A stretch of DNA of 64,000 bases from Acidobacteriaceae bacterium (GCA_003134815.1 PLCO01000009.1:65010-129009), one strand, 5' to 3'. Counted from the stretch's first letter, positions 37,418 to 46,980 are shown. Translations and numbers: made by a program. Notes: generated from the sequence alone by a model not told the origin.

Positions 37418-39079
37418 TTATGCTTTGCCGGCGCGGAAGCGGCGCATTCGGCCGACGAGCGAGGCGGGGCCGCTGGCGGTGAGGCGGACGAGATTGCCTT
37501 CGTATTCGCGGGAGTGGACGATCATTCCCGCCTCAATTGCGGCGAGAGCAGCGCCCTCGTGCTGAGGAATACGAAGCTCGGCTTCGACGATGGGGTCGGA
37601 GTGGAGCGCGGCGTCAATGGCTGCAAGCAGAGCAGGAATGCCTTCGCCGGTGAGCGCAGAGAGCGCGACCGCTCCGCCAGCGCCGGCGGTTCGCTGCGGA
37701 TAAGGCGAGTTGGCCTTTGGCGGATTTGCGTCGCTTCGCGGCGCGGCAAGTTGGCGAGTTGGCCCGGCGTCCGATTCGAGAATTGAATTTGTGCGGAACA
37801 ATAGAGCCGCGCGCTCATCTTCTGGCAGCAGATCAATTTTATTGAGGACTTCAATGCGGGGCTTGGATAGACTCTCAAGTTCGCCGAGGACTTTTTCGAC
37901 CTGCGTCTTCTGCTCTGCTCCATAAGTAGAAGACGCGTCGCGAATGTGGAGCAGCACTTCGGCCTGCGCGACTTCTTCAAGCGTGGCGCGGAAACTAGTG
38001 ACGAGCGTGTGGGGCAGGTTGCGGATGAAGCCGACAGTGTCAGAAAGCAGAACGCGGCGGCGGCTGGGAAGTTCGATGGCGCGGAGTTTGGGATCGAGCG
38101 TGGCGAACATGCGCGAAGAAGACAGCACCTGCGCGCCGGTGATGGCATTGAACAGCGAGCTTTTGCCCGCGTTGGTGTAGCCGACGAGAGCGACGGTGGG
38201 AACGGGAACGGCTTCGCGGCGCTGGCGCTGCTGGCGGCGGACGCGGCGGACGGAGTCGAGCGAGAGCCTGAGGTGATCGATGCGGCGCTGGATGCGGCGG
38301 CGATCGGTTTCAAGCTTGGTTTCGCCGGGTCCGCGAGTGCCGATGCCGCCGCCGAGTTGCGACATGGCTTTGCCGCGGCCGGTGAGGCGCGGGAGCATGT
38401 ATTCGAGCTGGGCGAGCTCGACCTGGAGCTGGCCCTCGCGGGTGCGGGCGTGGCGGGCGAAGATATCGAGGATGAGCTGCGTGCGGTCGAGGACGCGACA
38501 GGGCAAGGCGGCCTCGAGGTTGCGCAACTGCGTGGGTGAAAGGTCGTGATCGAAGAGAACGAGGTCGGCGTTGGTTGAGGCTGCGATGGCGGCGATCTCT
38601 TCCACTTTGCCGGAACCGATGAGCGTGGCGGGATCGGGGCGAGGGCGGCGCTGGAGAACTTCGGCAACCACCTGGCCACCGGCGCTGAGCACCAGTTCGC
38701 GAAACTCGGCGAGAGATTCTTCGGCGTCTAATCCAGGAGAGTCGACGTTGGGAGAGGCAAGGCCGGGCGCGAGAGGGCCGGGAGAAATAGACGGCGCAAA
38801 TGAGCGATCAGAGGGCGGCGGCGACGCCGTTTGCGGCGCAAGTCGATCTACAGAACCCGGGGCCGAAGGGCCGGCAGCAAAGCGCTCACCCGGTGTTGCC
38901 CTGCCCTTGCCTGGCGAGCGCGCTTCGAGATCTACAGCGACGAGGACGGCACGCTCAGGCGCACTACCCCGGCGGCCGAGATCTGCCGATGAAGGTTGTG
39001 AACTGCCCACAGCGCTGCCCGAACTAGACGTCGTGCGGGCCAGTCGAGAAGCTAGACGAGTAGCCAAACGGGGAGCCAA
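37418..39079 (-). CDS. hflX: Ribosome-associated GTPase HflX with low-complexity insertions
   Basis: HflX splits stalled or hibernating ribosomes using ATP/GTP. The family N-terminal domain includes [40 protein letters not shown] and [20 protein letters not shown]. The G domain has [22 protein letters not shown] and NKIDL. Two oddities are seen. About 70 Pro/Ser-rich residues interrupt the N-terminal domain after [12 protein letters not shown]. About 30 residues ([20 protein letters not shown] and on) split the G domain before ALSALTGEG. The latter DNA contains GCGAGTTGGC-type repeats seen between genes elsewhere. The TTG start is 17 bases after the hfq stop, so hfq-hflX form an operon. Confidence 0.94.
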   Translation of the reverse strand: MAPRLATRLASRLARTTSSSGSAVGSSQPSSADLGRRGSAPERAVLVAVDLEARSPGKGRATPGERFAAGPSAPGSVDRLAPQTASPPPSDRSFAPSISPGPLAPGLASPNVDSPGLDAEESLAEFRELVLSAGGQVVAEVLQRRPRPDPATLIGSGKVEEIAAIAASTNADLVLFDHDLSPTQLRNLEAALPCRVLDRTQLILDIFARHARTREGQLQVELAQLEYMLPRLTGRGKAMSQLGGGIGTRGPGETKLETDRRRIQRRIDHLRLSLDSVRRVRRQQRQRREAVPVPTVALVGYTNAGKSSLFNAITGAQVLSSSRMFATLDPKLRAIELPSRRRVLLSDTVGFIRNLPHTLVTSFRATLEEVAQAEVLLHIRDASSTYGAEQKTQVEKVLGELESLSKPRIEVLNKIDLLPEDERAALLFRTNSILESDAGPTRQLAAPRSDANPPKANSPYPQRTAGAGGAVALSALTGEGIPALLAAIDAALHSDPIVEAELRIPQHEGAALAAIEAGMIVHSREYEGNLVRLTASGPASLVGRMRRFRAGKA

Positions 39080-39095
39080 AGGGGGCGCTCCCGCG

Positions 39096-39413
39096 CTAAT
39101 GCTGTTCCGCGGTCGCCTGCGAGATCGACTGCACCGGCGACGGAACTGCCGACGGACCGATACCGCCCGATACTGCAGACGGACGGTGCTCGCCGTGCAT
39201 GACGCTGCGATTGCTTACCACGGTTGAGATCGCGTGTTTGAAAATCAACTGTTCCTGGCTGTTGTTCTCTAGGAGCACGGAGTATTTATCGAAGGACCGA
39301 ATCTTCCCAGTCAGCTTGACGCCGCTGACCAGATAGATCGTAATGGGGGACTTGTCCTTGCGAACCGTGTTCAGAAAGGTGTCCTGAATATTTTGTGCCG
39401 GCTTGTTCTCCAT
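39096..39413 (-). CDS. hfq: RNA chaperone Hfq
   Basis: Hfq is an Sm-like hexameric RNA chaperone that pairs small RNAs with mRNAs. The core is complete: [20 protein letters not shown] (Sm1), [20 protein letters not shown] and [12 protein letters not shown] (Sm2, with KHA in place of YKHA). The C-terminal tail after [16 protein letters not shown] is about 35 residues and Ser/Pro-rich. The ATG at 39413 has AGGAGAT in front. It is transcribed with hflX, the same order as in enterobacteria. Confidence 0.97.
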   Translation of the reverse strand: MENKPAQNIQDTFLNTVRKDKSPITIYLVSGVKLTGKIRSFDKYSVLLENNSQEQLIFKHAISTVVSNRSVMHGEHRPSAVSGGIGPSAVPSPVQSISQATAEQH

Positions 39414-39764
39414 ATGCCGATCTCCTACTTTCTTGTTGAAGTTGTGTGGTGATGCTCTTACACCGCGAATCAGATACGCGAGGACGGCCCCGGAACGCCC
39501 GGAACCGGCAAACCCCGCAATGGGACAACTTTATAGGGATTTCCGGCCTATTTCAACTCCGCGGCGGGTTACGTTGGGGGTGTGAAATCGGTTGGGAGGG
39601 CGGCTGAGGAGGCGGGCAGTGCACCGAAGCCTTGTGTTTGCTGGGGAATAGACGAACGAGCGGAAGAGGACGAGCGGCTGGGACGAGGCAGATTCGGGGT
39701 AAGGCACATTCGGGGCGGCGCAGATTCCGCGCGAAGCAGATTCCGTGACTGATAGCATCGATTT
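39414..39764. other. Divergent intergenic region between hfq and the aminotransferase gene
   Basis: 351 bases with no convincing gene. It should hold the hfq promoter on the minus strand, but no strong -35/-10 pair is obvious to me. The sequence 39640-39750 is purine-rich and repetitive in feel (GCAGATTC repeated near 39687, 39720 and 39736). Confidence 0.4.
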
Positions 39765-41036
39765 GTGAACGAGGCAGCTGTGAAAAAGACAGCGATTCCG
39801 GAGCGGGTTGAGGCTGAGAGCGGCCCGGCTGCGCGCACTCCCGTGCCGATGCCAGTGCCGATGCTAGACCTGAAACGGCAGTACGAGCCGTTGCGCGCGG
39901 AACTGATGGACGCGCTGGGGAGTGTGCTGGAGACGCAGCAATTTATTCTCGGCGAGCATGTGGCGGAGTTTGAGCGGTCGGCGGCGGAGCAGTTGGGAGT
40001 GAAGCACGCGCTGGGCTGCTCGTCGGGGACGGACGCGCTGTGGCTGGCGTTGACGGGGGCCGGAATTCGGTCGGGCGACGCGGTTGTGACCACGCCGTTC
40101 AGCTTTTTCGCTTCGGTGAGCGCGATTCTGCGCGCGGGCGCAACGCCAGTCCTGGCAGACATCGATCCAGTGACGTTCAATCTATCGGCGGCGGCGGTGG
40201 AAGCTGCTCTGGATGGGAAGCGCGGGGCGGGAGCGAAGGCGATTCTGCCGGTGCATCTTTATGGATTGTGCGCGGACGCGACGGCCTTTTCGCGAGTAGG
40301 ACGAGAGCGCGGGTTGGCGGTCATCGAAGACGCGGCGCAGGCGTGGGGCGCGGAGTGGAATGGCGTGAAAGACGGGGTCCCCGCGGACGGGTCTTCGTCC
40401 GTGGGGTGTAAAGCGGGCGCGTTGGGCGATGCGGCTGCGTTCAGTTTTTATCCCACGAAGAACCTGAGCGCGGCGGGCGATGCGGGAATGGTGACGACGA
40501 ATCGCGATGACGTGGCCGAGCGGGTGAAGATGCTGCGCAACCAGGGGATGCGGCGGCGCTACCACCACGATGAGCTGGGCTGGAACGCGCGGATGGATGG
40601 TTTTCAGGGTGCGGTGCTGAGCGTGAAGTTGAAGTACATTGGCGCGTGGAACGAGAAGCGGTGCGAGCTGGCCGCGCGATATGGCAGGATGTTTGCCAGG
40701 GCTGGGCTTGCCGAGAATGGGCCATATCCGGACCGCGGAGTGGTGGCGCCGCGTGAAATGGCGGGCACTAAACATGCGTGGCACCAATATGTAATTCGCG
40801 TGGTGCGACGCGATGAATTGCGGGAGTTTCTGACGGCGCGCGGCATTGGGTCGGAGATTTATTATCCGGTTCCGCTGCACATGCAGGAGGCACTGAAGGG
40901 ATTGGGGCATGGTGAGGGAGACTTCCCTGAAGCGGAGCGCGCGGCGCGCGAGGTGCTGGCACTGCCTATTTTTCCGGAGCTGCACGAGGACGAGCAGAAC
41001 GCGGTGGTCGAAACGATTGTGGAGTTCTTGAGCTAG
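39765..41036 (+). CDS. DegT/DnrJ/EryC1/StrS-family PLP aminotransferase
   Basis: These enzymes transaminate keto-sugar nucleotides for surface glycans or antibiotics. LDLKRQYEPLRAELMDAL, CSSGTDALWLAL and PVHLYGLCADA are typical. The PLP Lys is in AFSFYPTKNLSAAGDAGMVT, and the C-terminal GIGSEIYYPVPLHMQEAL fits. The frame starts with GTG at 39765. A second GTG at 39780 has a better GAGG motif. A palindromic segment (CCCCGCGGACG...CGTCCGTGGGG) is read through in frame, inserting about 15 residues (KDGVPADGSSSVGCKAGALG) just before the PLP-Lys strand. The substrate is unknown, as no sugar-nucleotide genes are adjacent. Confidence 0.93.
   Translation: MNEAAVKKTAIPERVEAESGPAARTPVPMPVPMLDLKRQYEPLRAELMDALGSVLETQQFILGEHVAEFERSAAEQLGVKHALGCSSGTDALWLALTGAGIRSGDAVVTTPFSFFASVSAILRAGATPVLADIDPVTFNLSAAAVEAALDGKRGAGAKAILPVHLYGLCADATAFSRVGRERGLAVIEDAAQAWGAEWNGVKDGVPADGSSSVGCKAGALGDAAAFSFYPTKNLSAAGDAGMVTTNRDDVAERVKMLRNQGMRRRYHHDELGWNARMDGFQGAVLSVKLKYIGAWNEKRCELAARYGRMFARAGLAENGPYPDRGVVAPREMAGTKHAWHQYVIRVVRRDELREFLTARGIGSEIYYPVPLHMQEALKGLGHGEGDFPEAERAAREVLALPIFPELHEDEQNAVVETIVEFLS
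40375..40407. repeat. Palindrome in frame within the aminotransferase gene
   Basis: CCCCGCGGACG (40379-40389) pairs with CGTCCGTGGGG (40396-40406), with one mismatch, around the loop GGTCTT. It adds residues in the loop before the PLP-binding strand. Confidence 0.75.
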
Positions 41037-41377
41037 ATAAGTTGCGAGGATTCTAACCGGTATCGTCCCGTGTGCCTCATGTCGGGAATCAGGTGACGGA
41101 AAAGATAAACCAACTTCATCCAGCCGGTCGTCTCAATCAGGATAAGCACGCCCCATAAGTCGCTGTGCCGCCCTCGATAGCGGTCCTTCCAGTGCAAAAG
41201 AGTCACGACGTAGAGGTAAATAAAGCCGGGAACAAACAGAAGAAGTCCTGCGACTATGCAAAAACCCTGCAAAGAACCGGTGGAAAATGCAGCTCCTGCA
41301 AAAAAGGGAAGGCTTACGAGGCCCAGCCAGCCAAAGAGGCAGAGAGCTGCGAATCGCTTTTTCCATTTGTTGCCCAT
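41033..41377 (-). CDS. Small membrane protein of unknown function (114 aa)
   Basis: Two clear helices (FAALCLFGWLGLVSLPFFAG and GFCIVAGLLLFVPGFIYLYV) are followed by a basic loop (HWKDRYRGRHSD) and a hydrophobic stretch (LWGVLILIETTGWMKLVYLF). The stop codon overlaps the end of the aminotransferase gene, with which it converges. No family is recognised. Confidence 0.7.
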   Translation of the reverse strand: MGNKWKKRFAALCLFGWLGLVSLPFFAGAAFSTGSLQGFCIVAGLLLFVPGFIYLYVVTLLHWKDRYRGRHSDLWGVLILIETTGWMKLVYLFRHLIPDMRHTGRYRLESSQLI

Positions 41378-41492
41378 GGGAGATCATTATCACGAATTGC
41401 TTTGGCGGGGTCAATTTCTCGCCCGGTTAGCCCAAGGAAGCCTATCTTGAAAGCGGGTTCGCAGCAGCGACGGGAAGTATGGGAGACAGAAT

Positions 41493-43514
41493 TTGCGCAT
41501 TGCGATCGATACCGGCGGCACATTTACCGACTGCGTTTGCCTGGCTGAGGGGAAGCTACGCGTGAAGAAGATTTTTTCGACGCCGGCTGATCCCTCGCGC
41601 TCAGTTCTGGAGGGCGTGCGGCAATTGGGTGGCGGAGACAACGTGGAGGTGCGCCACGGGACGACCGTGGGCACCAACACGATGCTCGAGCGGACCGGTG
41701 CGCGCGTGGCGTTTGTGACGACGGCTGGATTTGAAGACACGATTGCGATCGGAAGGCAGGCGAGGGCGCGACTCTACGACTGGTTTGCGCCAGCGCCGGT
41801 TTGCCTGATCGAGAGAGAGCTGCGATTCGGCGTTGCCGAACGGGTGAGCGCGGAGGGCGAAATTCTGTGCGAGACGACGGACGAGGAGCTTGCCGCGCTG
41901 GTTGAGGCGGTGAAGGCGAGCGGGGCTGAAGCAGTGGCGATCAGTTTGCTGTTTTCGTTTGCGAATCCCAAGACGGAGAAGCGCGTGGAAGCGGCGTTGA
42001 GGAGATTGGGGATTCCGGTTTCGGCGTCGCACAGAATTCTGCCCGAGTTTCGCGAGTACGAGCGCGCGTCGACGACGGTGGTAAACGCGTACCTTGCGCC
42101 GCGGATGGAGCAATATTTGACGACGCTCAAAGAGCGTGTTGGCGCCGAATATGAAGGCGGCCCCGTGGACGTGATGCAGTCGTCGGGAGGAATCATAGCT
42201 GCGCGCGTGGCGGCGGAGGAGCCGGTACGAACGGTGCTGAGCGGGCCTGCGGGCGGCGTGGTGGGCGCGTGCCGCATGGCGCAGTGGGCCGGGTTCGACA
42301 AGGTCATTGGCTTCGATATGGGCGGGACTTCGACGGACGTATTTGTGGCGAACGCCGCGACCGGCGCGAAGCGAACGCGCGAGGCCGTGGTAGCGGGAGT
42401 GCCGATTGGCGTGCCGATGCTGGACATTCATACGGCGGGAGCGGGCGGCGGGTCGATTGCGAGATTTGACACCGGAGGAATGATGCGCGTCGGCCCGGAG
42501 TCGGCTGGCGCCGAGCCGGGGCCGATTTGCTTTGGGCGCGGCGAGCGGGCGACGGTGACGGACGCGAATTTCGTGTTGGGACGGCTGGACGCGGAGAGCT
42601 TTCTGGGCGGAGGCGTGCAGTTGGACGCCGAGCGAACGCGGCGGTTGTTGCGCGAGCAAATGGGCGGACTCAAGACGGTGGAGGAGTTTGCCGCAGGAAT
42701 TGTGCGCGTGGTGGAGACGCAGATGGAGAAAGCGATCCGCGTGATTTCTGTGGAACGTGGGCACGATCCGCGTGACTTTACGCTGGTGGCGTTTGGGGGC
42801 GGCGGGCCGCTGCACGCGTGCTCGCTGGCGCGGGCCCTGCGCATACCGCGCGTGCTGGTTCCGGCGCTCCCGGGCGCGCTTTCGGCAGTGGGGATTCTGC
42901 TGGCGGATACGGTGCGGGATTTTTCGCGGACTGTGATGATGCCGGGCGAGGCAATGGGAGTCGTTGGTGAGATTTTCGGCGAGTTGGAGAAACAGGGCGC
43001 GGCGGAGTTTGCGGCGGAGGGATTGACGGGCGTGGCCGAGCGCAGCGTGGATTTGCGCTACCGGCGACAGGGATACGAGCTAAATGTGGAGTACGATCCC
43101 CTGATGCCGGAGCGGTCGATGAAGGCTTTCCACGAATTGCATCGGCAGCGGTACGGATTTGCCGATGAAGCGAGGGCGGTGGAGATTGTGAATCTCCGTA
43201 TCCGGATGATCGCGGCGAGCGAGCCGTTTGAGCCGGAGCGGCAAGCGTTGGTGGCGGGCGATGGAAGAGCGGCGCGGACTGCCGAGCGCGACGTTTGGTT
43301 TGAGGGCGGATGGAGGCCGACGCGATACTACAAGCGCGAATTGCTTCGGCCGGGAGATGCGATCGCGGGGCCGGCGATGATCACCGAGTACACGGCGGCG
43401 ACGCTGCTGTTGCCGGGATGCGCGGCGCAAGTGGACGGGCTGGGCAATCTGGTGATCGAGATTGGCCAAGATGAAGTGCGCGAAGATGCGGTGGGTGAGG
43501 AGGCCGGTGTATGA
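41493..43514 (+). CDS. Hydantoinase/oxoprolinase subunit A
   Basis: This is the ATP-dependent HyuA-type subunit of an enzyme that opens cyclic amides such as N-methylhydantoin or 5-oxoproline. It starts RIAIDTGGTFTDCVCL, the phosphate-binding motif of the acetate-kinase fold. It continues with HGTTVGTNTMLERTGARVAF, VMQSSGGIIA, GFDMGGTSTDVFV and DFTLVAFGGGGPLHACSLA. The TTG start at 41493 follows GGGAG with good spacing. The stop overlaps the next gene by four bases. The substrate specificity (hydantoin, oxoproline, or a carboxylase such as acetone/acetophenone type) cannot be fixed from the sequence. Confidence 0.93.
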   Translation: MRIAIDTGGTFTDCVCLAEGKLRVKKIFSTPADPSRSVLEGVRQLGGGDNVEVRHGTTVGTNTMLERTGARVAFVTTAGFEDTIAIGRQARARLYDWFAPAPVCLIERELRFGVAERVSAEGEILCETTDEELAALVEAVKASGAEAVAISLLFSFANPKTEKRVEAALRRLGIPVSASHRILPEFREYERASTTVVNAYLAPRMEQYLTTLKERVGAEYEGGPVDVMQSSGGIIAARVAAEEPVRTVLSGPAGGVVGACRMAQWAGFDKVIGFDMGGTSTDVFVANAATGAKRTREAVVAGVPIGVPMLDIHTAGAGGGSIARFDTGGMMRVGPESAGAEPGPICFGRGERATVTDANFVLGRLDAESFLGGGVQLDAERTRRLLREQMGGLKTVEEFAAGIVRVVETQMEKAIRVISVERGHDPRDFTLVAFGGGGPLHACSLARALRIPRVLVPALPGALSAVGILLADTVRDFSRTVMMPGEAMGVVGEIFGELEKQGAAEFAAEGLTGVAERSVDLRYRRQGYELNVEYDPLMPERSMKAFHELHRQRYGFADEARAVEIVNLRIRMIAASEPFEPERQALVAGDGRAARTAERDVWFEGGWRPTRYYKRELLRPGDAIAGPAMITEYTAATLLLPGCAAQVDGLGNLVIEIGQDEVREDAVGEEAGV

Positions 43515-45124
43515 AAACGCAGGCGGCCGATCCGGTGGAACTGGCGATCTTTCAGTCCGCGGTGCACTCGATTGCGGAAGAGATGGGAGCGGCGCTGCGG
43601 CGGACCGCGCTCTCGCCAAACATTAAGGAGCGGCGCGATTATTCGTGCGCGGTATTTGACGGACGCGGGCGCGCGATTGCGATGGGCGACCACATGCCGG
43701 TGCATCTGGGATCGATGCCGATGAGCGTGCAGGCGGCGATTGCCACGATCAAGTTTGCGCCGGGAGACATTGCGATTTTGAACGATCCGTATGCAGGCGG
43801 AACGCATCTGCCGGACATCACGATGGTGCTGCCGGTATTTGTGGACGACGCAGAAAAGCCTGGATTTTATGTTGCGAATCGCGCGCATCACGCCGATGTA
43901 GGCGGAAAATTCGCGGGATCAATGGGGCCGGCGACGACGATTGAAGACGAGGGGATTCGCATTGCGCCTATGCGGATTGTGCGCGGGGGAGTGGTTGATC
44001 GAGAGGTGTTGGATTGGATTTTGCGGAACGTGCGGACGCCGCAGGAGCGCGAAGGCGACCTGGACGCGCAGATGGGCGCGTGCCGAGTGGGCGAGCGGCG
44101 CGTGTTCGAACTGGCGGCGAAGTACGGAATGGAAAAACTGGCAGCGTGGGGTGAGGAGCTGCTCGACTACTCGGAGCGGCTGGTGCGGGCGGAGCTGAAG
44201 AAGATGCACGCAGGCATCTTCGACGCAGATGATTGGCTGGACGACGACGGCGAAACGGATGAGCCGCGAAGGATTGCGGTGCGGCTGCGTATTGATCCGG
44301 ATGCGGGCGCGTTAGATGTGGATTTCGCCGGCTCGTCGGCGCAGGTTGCGGGCGCGGTGAATGCGGTTCGTGCGATCACGCTTTCGGCGTGCTTTTATGT
44401 GCTGCGATGTTTGCTGGGAGAGGATGCGCCGGCGACGGAGGGAATTCTGCGGCCATTGACGCTGCACACGCCAGAAGGGTCGATTGTGAATGCGCGGCCG
44501 CCCGCGGCTGTGGCTGGCGGCAATGTAGAGACGTCGCAGCGAATTGTGGATGTGCTTATGCGGGCGCTGGCGAAGGCTGTGCCGGAGCGGGTTCCGGCAG
44601 CGAGCGCGGGAACGATGAGCAATGTGACGATCGGCGGGATTGATCGACGTGCGGGCGAGGGCGCGGGCGGGGGGACGGGCGAAGCGTTTGCGTACTACGA
44701 AACGGCTGCCGGCGGAATGGGCGCGCGGCCGGGGATGGATGGAATCAGCGGCGTACATACGCATATGACCAACTCGCTGAATACGCCGGTTGAAGCGCTG
44801 GAATATGCGTACCCGTTCCGCGTGCGGCGGTATGGGTACCGCTACGGCTCGGGTGGCGAAGGAAAGTTTCGCGGCGGGGATGGATTGATTCGCGAAGTGG
44901 AGTTGCTGACCGATGCAGAGGTGACACTGCTGGCGGACCGGCGAAAGTTTCGGCCTTACGGATTGGAAGGCGGCGGCGACGGAGCTGCGGGGCGCGCAGT
45001 GGTGACGAAGGCCGAAGGCGGCGAGGAGATCGAGTTGCCGGGAAAGTGCAGCCTCCAGCTCAAGCAGGGTGACGTGCTGCGGATTGAGACGCCGGGCGGA
45101 GGGGGATACGGCGGCAGTGAGTAG
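43511..45124 (+). CDS. Hydantoinase/oxoprolinase subunit B
   Basis: HyuB partner of the preceding gene, overlapping it by four bases. PVELAIFQSAVHSIAEEMGA, RRDYSCAVFDGRGRAIAMGD, HMPVHLGSMP and LNDPYAGGTHLPDITMVLPV are conserved, and the Gly-rich C-terminal part (YRYGSGGEGKFRGGDGLIRE) is typical. The length (537 aa) is normal. A and B together form the ATP-dependent amidohydrolase. Confidence 0.93.
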   Translation: MKTQAADPVELAIFQSAVHSIAEEMGAALRRTALSPNIKERRDYSCAVFDGRGRAIAMGDHMPVHLGSMPMSVQAAIATIKFAPGDIAILNDPYAGGTHLPDITMVLPVFVDDAEKPGFYVANRAHHADVGGKFAGSMGPATTIEDEGIRIAPMRIVRGGVVDREVLDWILRNVRTPQEREGDLDAQMGACRVGERRVFELAAKYGMEKLAAWGEELLDYSERLVRAELKKMHAGIFDADDWLDDDGETDEPRRIAVRLRIDPDAGALDVDFAGSSAQVAGAVNAVRAITLSACFYVLRCLLGEDAPATEGILRPLTLHTPEGSIVNARPPAAVAGGNVETSQRIVDVLMRALAKAVPERVPAASAGTMSNVTIGGIDRRAGEGAGGGTGEAFAYYETAAGGMGARPGMDGISGVHTHMTNSLNTPVEALEYAYPFRVRRYGYRYGSGGEGKFRGGDGLIREVELLTDAEVTLLADRRKFRPYGLEGGGDGAAGRAVVTKAEGGEEIELPGKCSLQLKQGDVLRIETPGGGGYGGSE

Positions 45125-45174
45125 GGAGTAGCCATTAGGGATTAGCCGTTCGTGCCAGATTACGGATTGTTCGG

Positions 45175-45222
45175 TCCCACCCTTTTCGTTCGCCCGGGCG
45201 AACGAAAAAGGATGGGGCAACC
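45175..45222. repeat. Palindromic dispersed repeat, long-arm copy
   Basis: TCCCACCCTTTTCGTTCGCCC and GGGCGAACGAAAAAGGATGGGGCAACC meet with no loop. The inner arms pair over about 15 bp with one bulged A. It lies between the convergent hydantoinase B gene and the reductase gene. Confidence 0.88.
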
Positions 45223-45252
45223 GCCGTTCCGGTTCGGTGGTAGATCGGCGCG

Positions 45253-46149
45253 CTACGCGCCCGGCACTTTGACTTCGACGTGCGAGGCGCTTTCGATAAA
45301 GGTCGCGATGGCGGAGTGGTCGAAGTCGCCTTTGCCATCGGCGATGAGAGAGGAAAGCATCTGCTGCACCTGCGCGGTGAGCGGCAGAAAGACGTGATTG
45401 GCCTCGGCAGTCTGGAGCGCGTTGCGCAGGTCTTTCTGGTGAAGACTAATTCTGAAGCCGGGCTTGAAGTTGCGCGCGATGAGCATGGGGCCTTTTGCGT
45501 TGAGGACGGCGCTGCCGGCGAGTCCGGCTTTGACGGCGTTAACGACAACTTCAGGGTTGAGGCCGCATCGCGCAGCCAAGGCAAGCGCTTCACCCATGGC
45601 GGCGATGTTGCATGCAACCATGATCTGATTGGCGAGCTTGGTGGTGTTGCCCGCGCCGACGGGACCGGTGAGCGTGACGCTGGATCCGAGGCACTTGAGG
45701 ATGGGTTCGGCTTTCAAGAACACTTCCGGCTTGCCGCCGACCATGATGGCGAGTGTGCCGTCGACGGCCTTGGGCTCGCCGCCCGAGACAGGCGCATCGA
45801 GAAAGTCGACTTTCTTCGCTTCGCATTCCGCGGCGATTTTCTGCGAGACGAGCGGGCTGATGGAGCTCATGTCGATGATGAGCGAGCCGGGCTTCGCGCC
45901 GGAGAGAATTCCGTTGGCGCCGAGCACGACTTCTTCGACTTCAGGGCCGTCGGGGAGCATGGTGATGACGATGGGGGCGCGTGCGCCGACATCGGCGTTC
46001 GAAGATGCGCGCTGAGCGCCGTCGGCGACCACTAAGTCGAGCGTGGCGGGAGTGCGGCCGTAGGCGACGACGGTGTGGCCTGCCTTTAGAAGGTTCCTGA
46101 GCATGGGGCGGCCCATGATGCCGAGGCCGACAAATCCGACGGTTGCCAT
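45253..46149 (-). CDS. GarR-like 3-hydroxyacid / tartronate-semialdehyde reductase family
   Basis: This is a beta-hydroxyacid dehydrogenase using NAD(P)H. It has the Rossmann motif TVGFVGLGIMGRPMLRNLL, the substrate motif FLDAPVSGGEPKAVDGTLAI and the catalytic Lys in GAGNTTKLANQIMVACN. The start at 46149 (MATVGFVGLG) is the family N-terminus, so I ignore the upstream open frame. The length (298 aa) is normal. 2-Hydroxy-3-oxopropionate and 3-hydroxyisobutyrate are the usual substrates; I cannot decide between them. Confidence 0.92.
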   Translation of the reverse strand: MATVGFVGLGIMGRPMLRNLLKAGHTVVAYGRTPATLDLVVADGAQRASSNADVGARAPIVITMLPDGPEVEEVVLGANGILSGAKPGSLIIDMSSISPLVSQKIAAECEAKKVDFLDAPVSGGEPKAVDGTLAIMVGGKPEVFLKAEPILKCLGSSVTLTGPVGAGNTTKLANQIMVACNIAAMGEALALAARCGLNPEVVVNAVKAGLAGSAVLNAKGPMLIARNFKPGFRISLHQKDLRNALQTAEANHVFLPLTAQVQQMLSSLIADGKGDFDHSAIATFIESASHVEVKVPGA

Positions 46150-46263
46150 CGATCGTCTCCACTTGCCGAATTTACTGCGGTTCCGCAGTTGTTGTGTCTT
46201 GAAGCCGCTGCACAAGAGCTGGAAACGGCTACATGAACTGCGAAACCGCTCTAAGATGGGACT

Positions 46264-46980
46264 GTGCGCAACTACTTCAATTATTTTACCGAAATTGAGG
46301 AGCGATTCCAGCAGAGGCGGGGAACGATTCTGCTGCTTTCGACGCTGGATTGGGCGCTGATTGAGATGTGGCGCGAGGCGGGGATTCCGCTGGAAGCGGT
46401 TCTGCGCGGGATTGACGATGCGTTTGACAAGTATGAGGCGAGGCAGAAGCGGGCAAGCATGCAGCGCGTGAACGGGTTGGCGTGGTGCGCGCAGGCGGTG
46501 ATGCAGGCGGCAGTGGAGATGAATGAGGCGGCGACCGGATCGGCTGCGGCGACGGCTGAGACGGCGCAGGAGTCGGGGTTCGAGCATGAGCGCGTGGCGG
46601 CGCATTTGACGGCTGCGGCAGAGGCGCTGGACCGGGCGACGGTGGCTGACGAGGCTTGCCGGGCGACAGCGGCGCGCCTGCGTGAAATTGCCGCGGAGGT
46701 GCAGGCTCCAGGAGAGAAGAATGCGGCGGCTTTGAACCTTGAAGCGCTGGAGCGGTCGCTGATGGTACTTGAAGACAAGCTTTATGCCGCGCTGAACGTC
46801 GCCGCGCCCGAGCCACTGCTGCTGGGGTTGAGCGAGCACGCCGACCTTGAGCTGGCCCCCTACCGCAGCCGTATGGGGGCGGTGCAACTGCGCCAGGTGA
46901 AAGAACAGTTCGTGCGGAAGCAATTGCTGGTGAACTACAACCTGCCGCGATTGAGCCTGTTCTACATGAGCCAGCAATGA
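46264..46980 (+). CDS. Hypothetical helical protein upstream of the rRNA methyltransferase
   Basis: The GTG at 46264 starts RNYFNYFTEIEERFQQRRGT. The 238-aa protein is mostly alpha-helical, Ala/Glu-rich, with two basic/aromatic ends (PRLSLFYMSQQ at the C-terminus). DWALIEMWREAGIPLEAVLR could be a helix-turn-helix-like segment. Its stop overlaps the methyltransferase start by four bases, so the two are co-translated and may share an RNA-related role. I do not know the family. Confidence 0.75.
   Translation: MRNYFNYFTEIEERFQQRRGTILLLSTLDWALIEMWREAGIPLEAVLRGIDDAFDKYEARQKRASMQRVNGLAWCAQAVMQAAVEMNEAATGSAAATAETAQESGFEHERVAAHLTAAAEALDRATVADEACRATAARLREIAAEVQAPGEKNAAALNLEALERSLMVLEDKLYAALNVAAPEPLLLGLSEHADLELAPYRSRMGAVQLRQVKEQFVRKQLLVNYNLPRLSLFYMSQQ

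Noticed and set aside
41601-42815. 404-codon minus-strand frame opposite hydantoinase A
   Set aside because: His/Arg-rich translation without domains; the plus-strand gene is certain.
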